A stretch of DNA of 27,460 nucleotides from a virus. Below are positions 5,863 through 12,987 of the stretch, in pieces. The notes under the pieces are model-generated. The model ran no database searches. It saw only the letters and a list, made by a program, of their open reading frames with translations, and had not been told where the DNA came from. A program made the translations under genes and the position numbers. How positions within the stretch are numbered: the first letter of the stretch is position 1; each line of letters starts with the position of its first letter. The stretch is from the IMG/VR virus record IMGVR_UViG_3300025313_000105, positions 1 through 27,460 of that record; one strand, 5' to 3'.

Positions 5863-7311
5863 GTGAACGCGCTCACGCTCGCCGCGGGCCGCCTGGAGGA
5901 TCAGGCGGAAGAGGCTGCCGTCGCGGAGCAGTACATCGATGATCCGGGCTTGTGGGCGCTGGAGAAGCTGGGCACGCATCTGTGGTCGAAGCAGGTGCAG
6001 ATCGCGGAGTCGGTGCGCGATCATCGGCAGACTGCGGTGCAGTCCTGTCACGGTGTCGGGAAGTCGTTTCTGGCCGCGCAGTTGGTGGCGTGGTGGTTGG
6101 ACATTCATCCGCCGGGTGAGGCGCGGGTGGTGACGACGGCTCCGACCGGGGATCAGGTGAAGGCGATCCTGTGGTCGGAGATCAATGGGGCGTTCGCGAA
6201 GGCGGAGTCGCGGGGCCGGCCGTTTCTGGGGCGGATCAATGAGACGGATTGGAAGCTGGGGAAGCGGCTGATTGCGTTCGGCCGGAAGCCGTCGGACTAC
6301 AACCCGCACGCTTTCCAGGGCATTCACGCCAAGTACGTTCTTGTGATCTTGGATGAAGCGTGCGGGATCAACAAGCAGTTCTGGACGGCGGCGCGCGCGA
6401 TCGCGACGGGCGAGCACTGCCGGATCCTTGCCGTCGGCAACCCTGACGATCCGGGTACCGAGTTCGCGCGGGTCTGTTCCGGTGGCCGGTGGAACACCAT
6501 CAAGATCTCCGCGTTCGACACCCCGAACTTCACGGGCGAGGAAGTGCCCGACGAGTTGCGGGAGATGCTCGTCAGCCACGCGTACGTGGAGGAGATGCGG
6601 CTGGAGTACGGCGAGGAGTCGCCGACCTACATCTCGAAGGTGCTGGGCGAGTTCCCGTTGGATGCGGAGGACGGGGTGGTGCGTCTGTCGAAGGTGCGGG
6701 CTTGCTGCCGGCCCCGCGATGTCCCGTGGGCGCCGGAACAGTTGGTGCCTGTCGAGTTGGGCGTCGACTTGGGTGCGGGCGGCGATGAGACGTGTATTCG
6801 GGAGCGGCGTGGTGTGGTGGTGGGCCGGGAGTGGCGGTTCCGTGAGCGGGATCCGAAGAGGACGGCGGCCCGGATTGTTGAGGCGATCAACGAGTCGCAG
6901 GCCGAGGTGGTGAAGGTGGACGCGATCGGTATCGGCTGGGGGATGGTCGGCATGCTGCAGGAGAAGCAGTCGCAGGGGCTACATCGGGCTCATGTGGTGG
7001 GGGTGAATGTGTCGGAGTCGTCGACGAGGCCGGATCGGTTCAAGAATTTGCGGTCGCAGATCTGGTGGGAGATTGGCCGGCAGTTGTCGGAGGATCAGGC
7101 GTGGGACATGTCTGGGTTGGAGGAGTCGGACCGGGAGCGGTTGGTGTCGCAGTTGACGGCGCCGAAGTACACGACGGACTCGGCGGGTCGGACGGTGGTG
7201 GAGCCGAAGGATGAGACGAAGAAGCGGATCGGCCGGAGTCCGGATAACGCAGATGCCCTGCTCCTAGCCTTTTACAGCGCGGGAGTCCCGCGGATGAGGT
7301 GGTTGCCTTGA
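5863..7311 (+). CDS. terL: terminase large subunit (packaging ATPase-nuclease)
   Basis: A 482-residue protein, a usual length for the family. In the N-terminal ATPase, Walker A is SCHGVGKS (61-68), Walker B is YVLVILDE (158-165, acids D164 and E165), and the coupling motif AVGNP is at 190-194. The C-terminal RuvC-like nuclease has D302 in GVDLG, D353 in KVDAIGIG, and D461/D464 in SPDNADALLLAF. The protein pumps DNA into the prohead and cuts the concatemer. The GTG start at 5863 follows the small subunit by 8 bases. Codons end mostly in G (GTG, GCG, CGG), unlike the head genes further right. The 3' end overlaps the next gene. Confidence 0.95.
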   Translation: MNALTLAAGRLEDQAEEAAVAEQYIDDPGLWALEKLGTHLWSKQVQIAESVRDHRQTAVQSCHGVGKSFLAAQLVAWWLDIHPPGEARVVTTAPTGDQVKAILWSEINGAFAKAESRGRPFLGRINETDWKLGKRLIAFGRKPSDYNPHAFQGIHAKYVLVILDEACGINKQFWTAARAIATGEHCRILAVGNPDDPGTEFARVCSGGRWNTIKISAFDTPNFTGEEVPDELREMLVSHAYVEEMRLEYGEESPTYISKVLGEFPLDAEDGVVRLSKVRACCRPRDVPWAPEQLVPVELGVDLGAGGDETCIRERRGVVVGREWRFRERDPKRTAARIVEAINESQAEVVKVDAIGIGWGMVGMLQEKQSQGLHRAHVVGVNVSESSTRPDRFKNLRSQIWWEIGRQLSEDQAWDMSGLEESDRERLVSQLTAPKYTTDSAGRTVVEPKDETKKRIGRSPDNADALLLAFYSAGVPRMRWLP

Positions 7312-7493
7312 GGAAGTGGAAGGTTCTGCCTCCGGTGCGTGCGGGTGTGGTGGGTTCTGTGCTGCTGGTGGCGGCCGGTCTTATGCTCATGTGCATCGGA
7401 TTGCACATGATCTATCCACCAGTGGGTTGGATGGCCGCCGGTCTCGGGGTGTGGTACCTGGAGTCGCGGATCTTCGGCACCCGCCGCGAGTAG
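7308..7493 (+). CDS. two-helix membrane protein between terminase and portal
   Basis: About 61 residues. TTG 7308 overlaps the terminase stop (TTGA) and has GAGGTGG 5-6 bases upstream. GTG 7299 in the same frame would add three residues but has a weaker ribosome site. After a basic KWK start, two hydrophobic segments (about 10-30 and 35-50, around AGVVGSVLLVAAGLMLMCIG and GWMAAGLGVWYL) predict two transmembrane helices, followed by a basic tail. Size and topology resemble holins, but the position inside the packaging module argues for another role. Function unknown. Confidence 0.65.
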   Translation: MRKWKVLPPVRAGVVGSVLLVAAGLMLMCIGLHMIYPPVGWMAAGLGVWYLESRIFGTRRE

Positions 7494-7502
7494 GAGGCCC
7501 TC

Positions 7503-9764
7503 GTGCCCCGGACCCTGTTCAGTGACCTCGCCAACGCGGTGACGACGTTCCGCAACAAGGCCCCCGTCCCCTATGTGGCGGGCGGCCGGTCTCGCGGTCT
7601 GATGCTGCCGTCGGTGTCGCCTGCGGGGATGGAGGCGCAGATGCGTGCCGCCGGTTCGGTGGGCACGCTGTTTGCGATCGTCGACCGGATCATCACCGCC
7701 TACAGCCAGGTGGAGTGGCATCTGTACAAGTCGGCGAAGTCGGGGCGGAAGGAGGACCGGGAGGAGGTCACGGATCATCCGGCGCTGACACTGTGGCAGT
7801 CGCCGAATCCGTTCATGACGGGCCCGGCGTTTCGGGAGACGACGCAGCAGCATGAGGAGCTGACTGGGGAGCAGTGGTGGGTGATTGTTCCGCATGAGCG
7901 GTTGAACATGCCGGGCGAGTTGTGGCCGGTGCGTCCGGACCGGATGGAGCCGGTGCCGGATGCGGAGGAGTATCTGCTGCGGTATGACTACCGGGCTCCG
8001 GGTGGCGGTGTGATTGAGCTGGGCCGTGAGCAGGTGGTGTTTCTGCGCAGGCCGAATCCGCTGGATCCGTACCGGGGTATGGGTGCGGTGCAGACGATCA
8101 TCGCAGACCTCGAAGGGTCCAGGCTGGCGGCGGAGTGGGTGCGGAACTTCTTCTACAACTCGGCCCAGCCGGGTGGCGTGATCGAGGTTGATCACAATCT
8201 GACGGATCCACAGTGGGACGAGTTCCAGGCCAGGTGGGCGGAGTCACACCGCGGTGTCAGCAACGCGCACCGGGTGGCGATGCTGGAGAACGGCATGAAG
8301 TGGGTGGACCGCCGCTTCACCATGCAGGAGTTGCAGCTCACAGATCTGCGCAAGGCGTCCGGCGAGATGATCCGGGAGGCGTTCGGGTTCCCGCGCCCCA
8401 TGCTCGGCACGGTCGACGACACGAACCGCGCGAACATGGAAGCCGCGGACACGATGATGGCGCGCTGGCTGTCGGCGCCGCGCCTGGAGCGCACGAAGCA
8501 GGCATTCAACACGCGGGTGCTGCCGCTGTACGGGCCGCTCGGCCGCGGTTACGAGCTTGACTACGACAACCCGGTGCCTGCGGACGTGAAGACGGATGCC
8601 GAGGTGCTGGCCGCGCAGGCGGGTGCCGCGCGGGCGCTGGTGTCTGCGGGCTATGACCGGGCTGCGGCGGCGCAGGCGGTTGGCCTGCCGGAGATGTCGT
8701 TCGATGTGGACCGTGAGTTGTTCTCGTCGATTGCCCGTGGTGCTCCATCGTTGGGGCCGCTGATGGTGACGATGCTCGGCTACAAACTGCCGGACAACTG
8801 GCGGGATCTGATGCCGAATCGGGGGCCGGAACCTGCGGGGCCGGCTGCCGCACCGTCGAATGCGTGGGGTGAGGCGGTCGCGGGTCTGCTGGGTGGCGGG
8901 GTCGCCGAGATCGAGAATGCGCCGCGCCTCGGGGCGAATGCGGCGCCCCGGTGGGCGCTCACTGCGGCGGTCGAGGATGGCGAAGGGGAAGAGGGCGAGG
9001 AGGAGGGCGAGGTGGAGGATGGCGATCCGGTCCGTCGGCAGTTCGAGACTGCGCTTGAGGATCTCCTCGACGGCTGGGTGCCGGTGGAGGACGCGTGGGT
9101 GGACGTCCTGGGGGATGCGGTTGAGGCGGCGGTGGATGACGAGGATGCGGGTGCGCTCGGTGCGTTGAGCGTGGACTCGGAGGAGGGTGCGGCCGTGCTG
9201 CGCCGGGCGCTCGCCGGCATGGCGAAGGCTGCGGCGGATCGGATGGTGGCGGAGGCTGCGGAGCAGGGCGTGGAGGTGGACACGCCCGAGCTGGAGGCGG
9301 GCGTGTCGAATCGGGTGTCTGTGGCGGGGATCCGGGCGGCGTACGGCTCAGAGTTGGCGGCGGTGGCTGTGGCGACTGCGGCGCTGCTGGGGTCGGAGTT
9401 GGCGCGGTCGGCTGCTACTGAGGCGCTGCGCTTGTTCACGCCGGGTGCGGTGGGCCGTCAGGTTGCGGACGGCGTGAAGTCGTTCCTGCGCGGGCTGAAG
9501 GGGCGTTTCAAGAAGGATCAGCTCGGTGGTGCGTTGCATCGGGCGCAGAACACGGGCCGGATTGCGGTACTGGAGGAGGCGCCGACTGCCCGGTATGTGG
9601 CTTCGGAGCGTGGGGACCGTAACTCATGTCAGCCGTGCAAGGACGTCGACGGCACCGAGTTCGACGACTTGGATGCGGTGCGGGCCGCGTACGGGACGGG
9701 CGGCTATCTGCGGTGCGAGGGCGGCATCCGCTGCCGGGGGACGGTTGTGGCCGTCTGGGAGTGA
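7503..9764 (+). CDS. portal protein fused to a MuF-like head morphogenesis domain
   Basis: A 753-residue protein, far longer than the usual 400-450 residues of HK97-type portals. Residues about 1-400 are a typical portal: SVGTLFAIVDRIITAYSQVEW, NPLDPYRGMGAV, NSAQPGGVI, and the conserved tail-proximal FGFPRPMLG. An acidic low-complexity linker lies near 489-505. Residues about 580-753 look like the Mu gpF/MuF minor-head family: ALHRAQNTGR, then C709-x2-C712 in NSCQPCKDVDG, then C738 and C744 in CEGGIRCRG. The portal ring is the DNA entry channel; MuF proteins sit on its inner face and can be ejected with the DNA. The GTG at 7503 follows AGGAGG. Codons end mostly in G, as in the terminase. Confidence 0.9.
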   Translation: MPRTLFSDLANAVTTFRNKAPVPYVAGGRSRGLMLPSVSPAGMEAQMRAAGSVGTLFAIVDRIITAYSQVEWHLYKSAKSGRKEDREEVTDHPALTLWQSPNPFMTGPAFRETTQQHEELTGEQWWVIVPHERLNMPGELWPVRPDRMEPVPDAEEYLLRYDYRAPGGGVIELGREQVVFLRRPNPLDPYRGMGAVQTIIADLEGSRLAAEWVRNFFYNSAQPGGVIEVDHNLTDPQWDEFQARWAESHRGVSNAHRVAMLENGMKWVDRRFTMQELQLTDLRKASGEMIREAFGFPRPMLGTVDDTNRANMEAADTMMARWLSAPRLERTKQAFNTRVLPLYGPLGRGYELDYDNPVPADVKTDAEVLAAQAGAARALVSAGYDRAAAAQAVGLPEMSFDVDRELFSSIARGAPSLGPLMVTMLGYKLPDNWRDLMPNRGPEPAGPAAAPSNAWGEAVAGLLGGGVAEIENAPRLGANAAPRWALTAAVEDGEGEEGEEEGEVEDGDPVRRQFETALEDLLDGWVPVEDAWVDVLGDAVEAAVDDEDAGALGALSVDSEEGAAVLRRALAGMAKAAADRMVAEAAEQGVEVDTPELEAGVSNRVSVAGIRAAYGSELAAVAVATAALLGSELARSAATEALRLFTPGAVGRQVADGVKSFLRGLKGRFKKDQLGGALHRAQNTGRIAVLEEAPTARYVASERGDRNSCQPCKDVDGTEFDDLDAVRAAYGTGGYLRCEGGIRCRGTVVAVWE

Positions 9765-9795
9765 GCGCGCCCGCGTCCGGCCTGTCGGTGTGTCG

Positions 9796-10095
9796 TCACG
9801 TGGTGTGCAGCCAGAAGCCATCTGGGTCGAAGTGCGCTGGTACCGGGCTCACGGTGAACCGGTGCAAGCATGCGCCCAAGTCGATCTCCAGCAGCCCGCC
9901 CGGACCTTGGTCGTATGTAGACCACACGACATGTTTCGCGGGTATGCCGCATTCGGGGCAGCCCGGGTAGTGCACGGACTCGCCGCCGTCGGCCAGCTGG
10001 TCGAGTCTTTCCGTCCGGATGTACTCGCGGCGGTTTTCCAGTGCCTTGTCGAAGGCGGTGGCCCGGTCGGGGTCGAGCGAGATGCGCCCGCTCAT
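9796..10095 (-). CDS. hypothetical protein with CxxC motif, last gene of leftward operon
   Basis: A 99-residue protein. ATG 10095 overlaps the upstream stop (ATGA), and the upstream Glu-Glu codons supply GAGGAG. A helical N-terminus (LDPDRATAFDKALENRREYIRTERLDQL) precedes a beta-rich half. That half has HYPGCPECGIPAKHV (one CxxC), then an EIDLGACLHRF strand and a conserved-looking HFDPDGFWLHTT end. The layout fits a small zinc-binding protein of Streptomyces phages. It ends 31 bases from the convergent portal gene, with no clear terminator between. Function unknown. Confidence 0.75.
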   Translation of the reverse strand: MSGRISLDPDRATAFDKALENRREYIRTERLDQLADGGESVHYPGCPECGIPAKHVVWSTYDQGPGGLLEIDLGACLHRFTVSPVPAHFDPDGFWLHTT

Positions 10096-10391
10096 GGGGT
10101 GGGCTCCTCGTCCTGCGCTTCGGTCGTGGTGCGCCATGCCGGGTCGGTCCACTCGTATCGGCGCACAGAGTCCGGCGGCATGCCGAGCGGCTGCTCTTCC
10201 ATCTCCTCGCGTACGGCTTTCGCGTAGTCGGCTGCGGCGATGAGTGCGGCGCCGAGTTCGCGGGCCTCCTCGTTGGTGAGGAAGCAGAGGTCGTCGGCAT
10301 GGAGGTAGACCTGTCCGGTGCCGTTGACGGTTTCGGGTCCGACGATGGCGCCGTCGTCGCCGAGGATGCTGGCGTACGCGTAGTTGCTCAC
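10092..10391 (-). CDS. hypothetical 99-aa accessory protein
   Basis: Starts at GTG 10391 within a GTGA overlap and ends in an ATGA overlap. The N-terminal half is beta-like (YAYASILGDDGAIVGPETV, then GQVYLHADDLCFLT). A helix follows (NEEARELGAALIAAADYAKAV). The tail is acidic and ends DEEPTP, whose codons are the next gene's ribosome site. No family recognised. It is translationally coupled on both sides. Confidence 0.72.
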   Translation of the reverse strand: MSNYAYASILGDDGAIVGPETVNGTGQVYLHADDLCFLTNEEARELGAALIAAADYAKAVREEMEEQPLGMPPDSVRRYEWTDPAWRTTTEAQDEEPTP

Positions 10392-10651
10392 GGCGTGGAC
10401 TCCTCGCCCGGATCTGCGAGATCGGCGGCGTGGCTCATCCCTCGGATGAAGTCGGGTGAGGCCGGGCTGCCCGGCACGTCAGCCTCGTCCCGCTCACGGC
10501 GAATCTCGCGTGCGACCTCGCGGGCGATGACGTCGTACACGAGCTGCCGGTGGTCGTGCAGGGGATAGAAGCCGAGTTCCTTGCGTAGGATGGCCCAGGC
10601 GCGGCTGACGGGCTCGGGTTCGTTGAGAACGTCGCGGAGTTCCCTGCTCAT
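10388..10651 (-). CDS. hypothetical 87-aa accessory protein
   Basis: ATG 10651 overlaps the preceding TGA and is served by GAGGAG from the upstream EESTT codons. An upstream in-frame start would overlap the neighbour and is not used. The sequence is helical and charged (RELRDVLNEPEPVSRAWAIL, then YDVIAREVAREIRRERDEAD) and ends EESTP. No motif recognised. Confidence 0.7.
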   Translation of the reverse strand: MSRELRDVLNEPEPVSRAWAILRKELGFYPLHDHRQLVYDVIAREVAREIRRERDEADVPGSPASPDFIRGMSHAADLADPGEESTP

Positions 10652-10905
10652 GTGGTCGACTCCTCGGGTGTGGGGATGATCGCGGATGGGCATCGACCTT
10701 GGCTGCATTCGTACGAGCAGCACGTCAGGCCCATGCAGCGGCCGGGACGGCAGTGCTCCGACCGGGGGTACGGCAACGGGATGCCGCGTGCCGGGTCGGT
10801 GCCACGGTCACCGGCGGCGAGCCGTTCGGGCTGGCGACAGACGCCCCAGTCGCAGGGCGTGCCGGGCTCGTAGTGCCAGCACGCCTGCGGATCGTCGCGG
10901 TTCAC
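10648..10905 (-). CDS. Cys-rich 85-aa accessory protein
   Basis: Starts at GTG 10905 overlapping the upstream TGA. Eight cysteines lie in a loosely repeated pattern: C9, C18 and C23 in the first third, then C52, C57, C62, C63, C67 and C72 around SEHCRPGRCMGLTCCSYECSQ. Such spacing suggests two zinc clusters or disulphides. It ends EESTT, with GAGGAG acting on the next gene. No signal peptide is visible, so zinc binding in the cytoplasm is the likelier reading. Cysteine numbering is approximate. Confidence 0.7.
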   Translation of the reverse strand: MNRDDPQACWHYEPGTPCDWGVCRQPERLAAGDRGTDPARGIPLPYPRSEHCRPGRCMGLTCCSYECSQGRCPSAIIPTPEESTT

Positions 10906-11174
10906 GGTTGCCCCTCGCCGTACAGTTCGTTTCGTAGCCGCAACTCCTCGGCCGTCAGGTCTTTGCCGTACAGGAACGCTGTGAAGATCGTGACCGTCAC
11001 GCCGTCCCGCTTGCGTTGGTGTGGGCGTACGGCGCGTTGACTGTCGTGGCCGGGTGGGAGATCACATCCCGAGGCGCCCCAATAGACGTCGCAGGTTTCG
11101 GATTCGTCGCGGCAGCCGCACAGGCACCCGTCGTCGTCTTCGCGGTGCGGGATCAGCTCACCCCAACGGCTCAC
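10902..11174 (-). CDS. Cys-rich 90-aa accessory protein
   Basis: GTG 11174 lies 2 bases beyond the upstream stop, with GAGGGG as ribosome site. The N-terminal half has CLCGCRDESETC, then a GCDLPPGHDSQ segment that resembles the C-x-L-P-x-G-H motif frequent in small Streptomyces phage zinc proteins. The second half is a basic strand (VTVTIFTAFLYGK) followed by a helix (LTAEELRLRNEL). A 301-residue extension upstream in this frame is an arginine-rich shadow of the neighbouring genes. Function unknown. Confidence 0.68.
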   Translation of the reverse strand: MSRWGELIPHREDDDGCLCGCRDESETCDVYWGASGCDLPPGHDSQRAVRPHQRKRDGVTVTIFTAFLYGKDLTAEELRLRNELYGEGQP

Positions 11175-11176
11175 GA

Positions 11177-11605
11177 CTACCCCTCGGCCTGGTCGAGCGC
11201 GAGGCTGATCCGGCGCGCCGATCCCTCGATGGCGAGCGCAGACGTCTCGTGACCCATCAACCGGGCGCTGGCCGCGTCGGCGTGGAGGGCGGCCACGGCC
11301 TTCTGCACTCGTTCCACGGCGGCGAGCAGTACGGGGCGGGTGGGTTTCTCGTACGGCTCCCACCATGCGGGCGGCTCCACCAGCAACGGGACGGTACGGA
11401 GTTCGAGGGCCGCGCAATCCTCCCGCTCGTCGAGCAGCACGCGCCCGTTCTCGCCTCGCACCATGACCTCGACACGGATGGCGCGTCCCGTGTCGGCGTC
11501 GACGATGGTGAGGTCGCCGTCTATGGGTACGTCGCGGGAGTCGATGTGGTTGGCGGCGAGCCAGTCGCAGAGTTCCTTGCGGCGGCCGTCCAGTTCGAGC
11601 GCCAT
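11177..11605 (-). CDS. hypothetical 142-aa accessory protein
   Basis: ATG 11605 lies 2 bases after the upstream stop, with GGAGG (from the CCGGAGGCGTGA tail of the previous gene) as ribosome site. The N-terminal half is beta-rich (LTIVDADTGRAIRVEVMVRG, then GRVLLDEREDCAALELRTV). The C-terminal half is a long helix (RPVLLAAVERVQKAVAALHADAAS and following). No family recognised. It lies in the centre of the leftward operon. Confidence 0.7.
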   Translation of the reverse strand: MALELDGRRKELCDWLAANHIDSRDVPIDGDLTIVDADTGRAIRVEVMVRGENGRVLLDEREDCAALELRTVPLLVEPPAWWEPYEKPTRPVLLAAVERVQKAVAALHADAASARLMGHETSALAIEGSARRISLALDQAEG

Positions 11606-11607
11606 GG

Positions 11608-12339
11608 TCACGCCTCCGGGGTGTCGGGCTTGTACAGGGCGAGGGCACTGAGGTGCGGCTCGACCACCGCGAACGCGCGCTCGCCGGGAGTCGGCTCCGG
11701 GTCCGGTACAGGCAGGCCGAGATCCTCGCGCAGCCATTCGGGCATGGGCGTCGGAGCGGGCCCAACAACCTTGACGAGGAGCCTCGGCTCCACCAAGCGC
11801 GTGCCAAGGATTCTCTCGGTGAGCGCGGTCATGTGCTCCTGGATGATCGGCGGCATGATGCTCTGCGAAGGCGCGGGGCGTTCGGCCTCCGGTCGATCCA
11901 GCGCCGCCCGCTGCTCCTCGGTGAGCCCGTACCCCTCGGCCAGCGCGAGCAGGGTGGGGCAGTCGTTGACGTGCGGAGTGTTGGGTTCGGAGCAGTAGTC
12001 GGCGCCGTCGTAGCCGCAGCCTTCACAGACGTAGTCGTCGTACCACCTGCGATCCCTGGGCGCGTGTACAGCGAGGATCTTCCGGTCGGCGGCACACCGG
12101 CGGAGGACGGCGGCCGGGTCATGAAGGGCGATGTGCCGCGCGTCTTCGATGCGCTCGACTCCGCCGCCCTCGTGGCCATGGCCGACCACGTCGACCTCGC
12201 CGGGTACGGTGCCGACGCCCGCGTCGAAGTCGGTCTGCCAGTTGTACTCGGTGACGTGCCAGGGGCCGGGCGTTGCGGCTCTGGCGGCGGCCTCGCGCTC
12301 GTCGATCTGCTGGACGATCCAGCCGTGCAAGTCAGGCAT
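11608..12339 (-). CDS. DUF6221-like protein with extended C-terminus
   Basis: A 243-residue protein. The first 95 residues follow the DUF6221 pattern common in Streptomyces genomes and phages: MPDLHGWIVQQIDEREAAAR, TPGPWHV, a Gly-rich loop, then ARHIALHDPAAVLRRCAADRK. A Cys patch follows (YVCEGCGYDGADYC, then NDCPTLLALA). A C-terminal part of about 100 residues (TLALTERILG...) is not part of that family. ATG 12339 is chosen for its AGGAGGAGA ribosome site, formed by the Glu codons of the overlapping upstream gene. The biochemical role of DUF6221 is unknown to me. Confidence 0.75.
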   Translation of the reverse strand: MPDLHGWIVQQIDEREAAARAATPGPWHVTEYNWQTDFDAGVGTVPGEVDVVGHGHEGGGVERIEDARHIALHDPAAVLRRCAADRKILAVHAPRDRRWYDDYVCEGCGYDGADYCSEPNTPHVNDCPTLLALAEGYGLTEEQRAALDRPEAERPAPSQSIMPPIIQEHMTALTERILGTRLVEPRLLVKVVGPAPTPMPEWLREDLGLPVPDPEPTPGERAFAVVEPHLSALALYKPDTPEA

Positions 12340-12556
12340 CGGTCTCCTCCTCGTCAAGCGGCTTCACCCGGTGTGCGTTGTCAGGCTTGCCATGCAGAGC
12401 CAGCCAGCGCGACCGGAATTCCTCCACCTGCGCCTCGGAGAGTGAAGCGGTCCAGGTCGAGGGTTCGAGAGTGAGGCGCCGGTCGGGGAGTCGCTCCCAC
12501 GAGTACGGCTTACCGAACAGCCACACGGTGCGCAGCGCGTCAGGGTCACGGATCAC
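12332..12556 (-). CDS. hypothetical 74-aa accessory protein
   Basis: GTG 12556 overlaps the upstream TGA (GTGA). The sequence has a strand-rich N-terminus (DPDALRTVWLFGKPYSWERLPDR), a helix (SLSEAQVEEFRSRWLALHGK) and ends DEEETDA, whose GAGGAGGAGA serves the DUF6221-like gene it overlaps by 8 bases. A longer extension upstream in this frame is antisense-like and excluded. No family recognised. Confidence 0.65.
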   Translation of the reverse strand: MIRDPDALRTVWLFGKPYSWERLPDRRLTLEPSTWTASLSEAQVEEFRSRWLALHGKPDNAHRVKPLDEEETDA

Positions 12557-12780
12557 GAGGACTTCCGGTGCTTGTAGTCGAACATGCCGCAGCTGGCACA
12601 CAGGCCACTGTCGGCAGAGGTGGCGGGCACCCGGTAGGCGGAGCATGTGGCGCCGTCCACAGGCTTCCGTCGGGCGAGGAACCGGTTCACGGCGTCGCAG
12701 TACTTGGAGAACGCGACCGCCAGCCAGGGCATGGCGAGGAAGAGGGCCGCGAGCAGGCCGAGCGGGATCAGGTAGAACAC
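12553..12780 (-). CDS. small membrane protein with C-terminal CxxC
   Basis: A 75-residue protein. GTG 12780 follows GAGGAGCAGAC. The first 24 residues (FYLIPLGLLAALFLAMPWLAVAF) form one transmembrane helix without a basic start, suggesting an N-out or signal-anchor topology that cannot be settled here. A basic stretch follows (NRFLARRKPVDG). The end carries C46 and a CASCGMFDYKH knuckle. It is the only predicted membrane protein in the leftward operon. Function unknown. Confidence 0.65.
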   Translation of the reverse strand: MFYLIPLGLLAALFLAMPWLAVAFSKYCDAVNRFLARRKPVDGATCSAYRVPATSADSGLCASCGMFDYKHRKSS

Positions 12781-12789
12781 GTCTGCTCC

Positions 12790-12987
12790 TCAGTCGCCGT
12801 TGCGGTCGTCGATGACGTACGCGCTGCCATCCCACGAGAACGACAGGGTGTTGTCGTCGACCCCGAGGTACTGCCTGCCGTGCGGGGCGAGGTCCACGCC
12901 GTGCGTGCGGGTGATGTCGGCCATCGCGTCGAGTGCGGAACCGAGCCTCCGGAGCTGCTCGGCGGTCAGGTTGAGAGGAGCGCTCAC
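12790..12987 (-). CDS. hypothetical 65-aa accessory protein
   Basis: Starts at GTG 12987 within a GTGA overlap with the large upstream gene, served by GGGGAG in that gene's GESTP codons. It has a helix (TAEQLRRLGSALDAMADITRT) and a short beta region ending FSWDGSAYVIDDRNGD. This resembles the small helix-plus-hairpin orphans of actinophages. No function can be assigned. Confidence 0.65.
   Translation of the reverse strand: MSAPLNLTAEQLRRLGSALDAMADITRTHGVDLAPHGRQYLGVDDNTLSFSWDGSAYVIDDRNGD

Noticed and set aside
7308-7493. Holin assignment for the two-helix membrane protein
   Set aside because: Two predicted helices and small size fit many proteins, and no lysis genes are nearby. The position is inside the packaging module.
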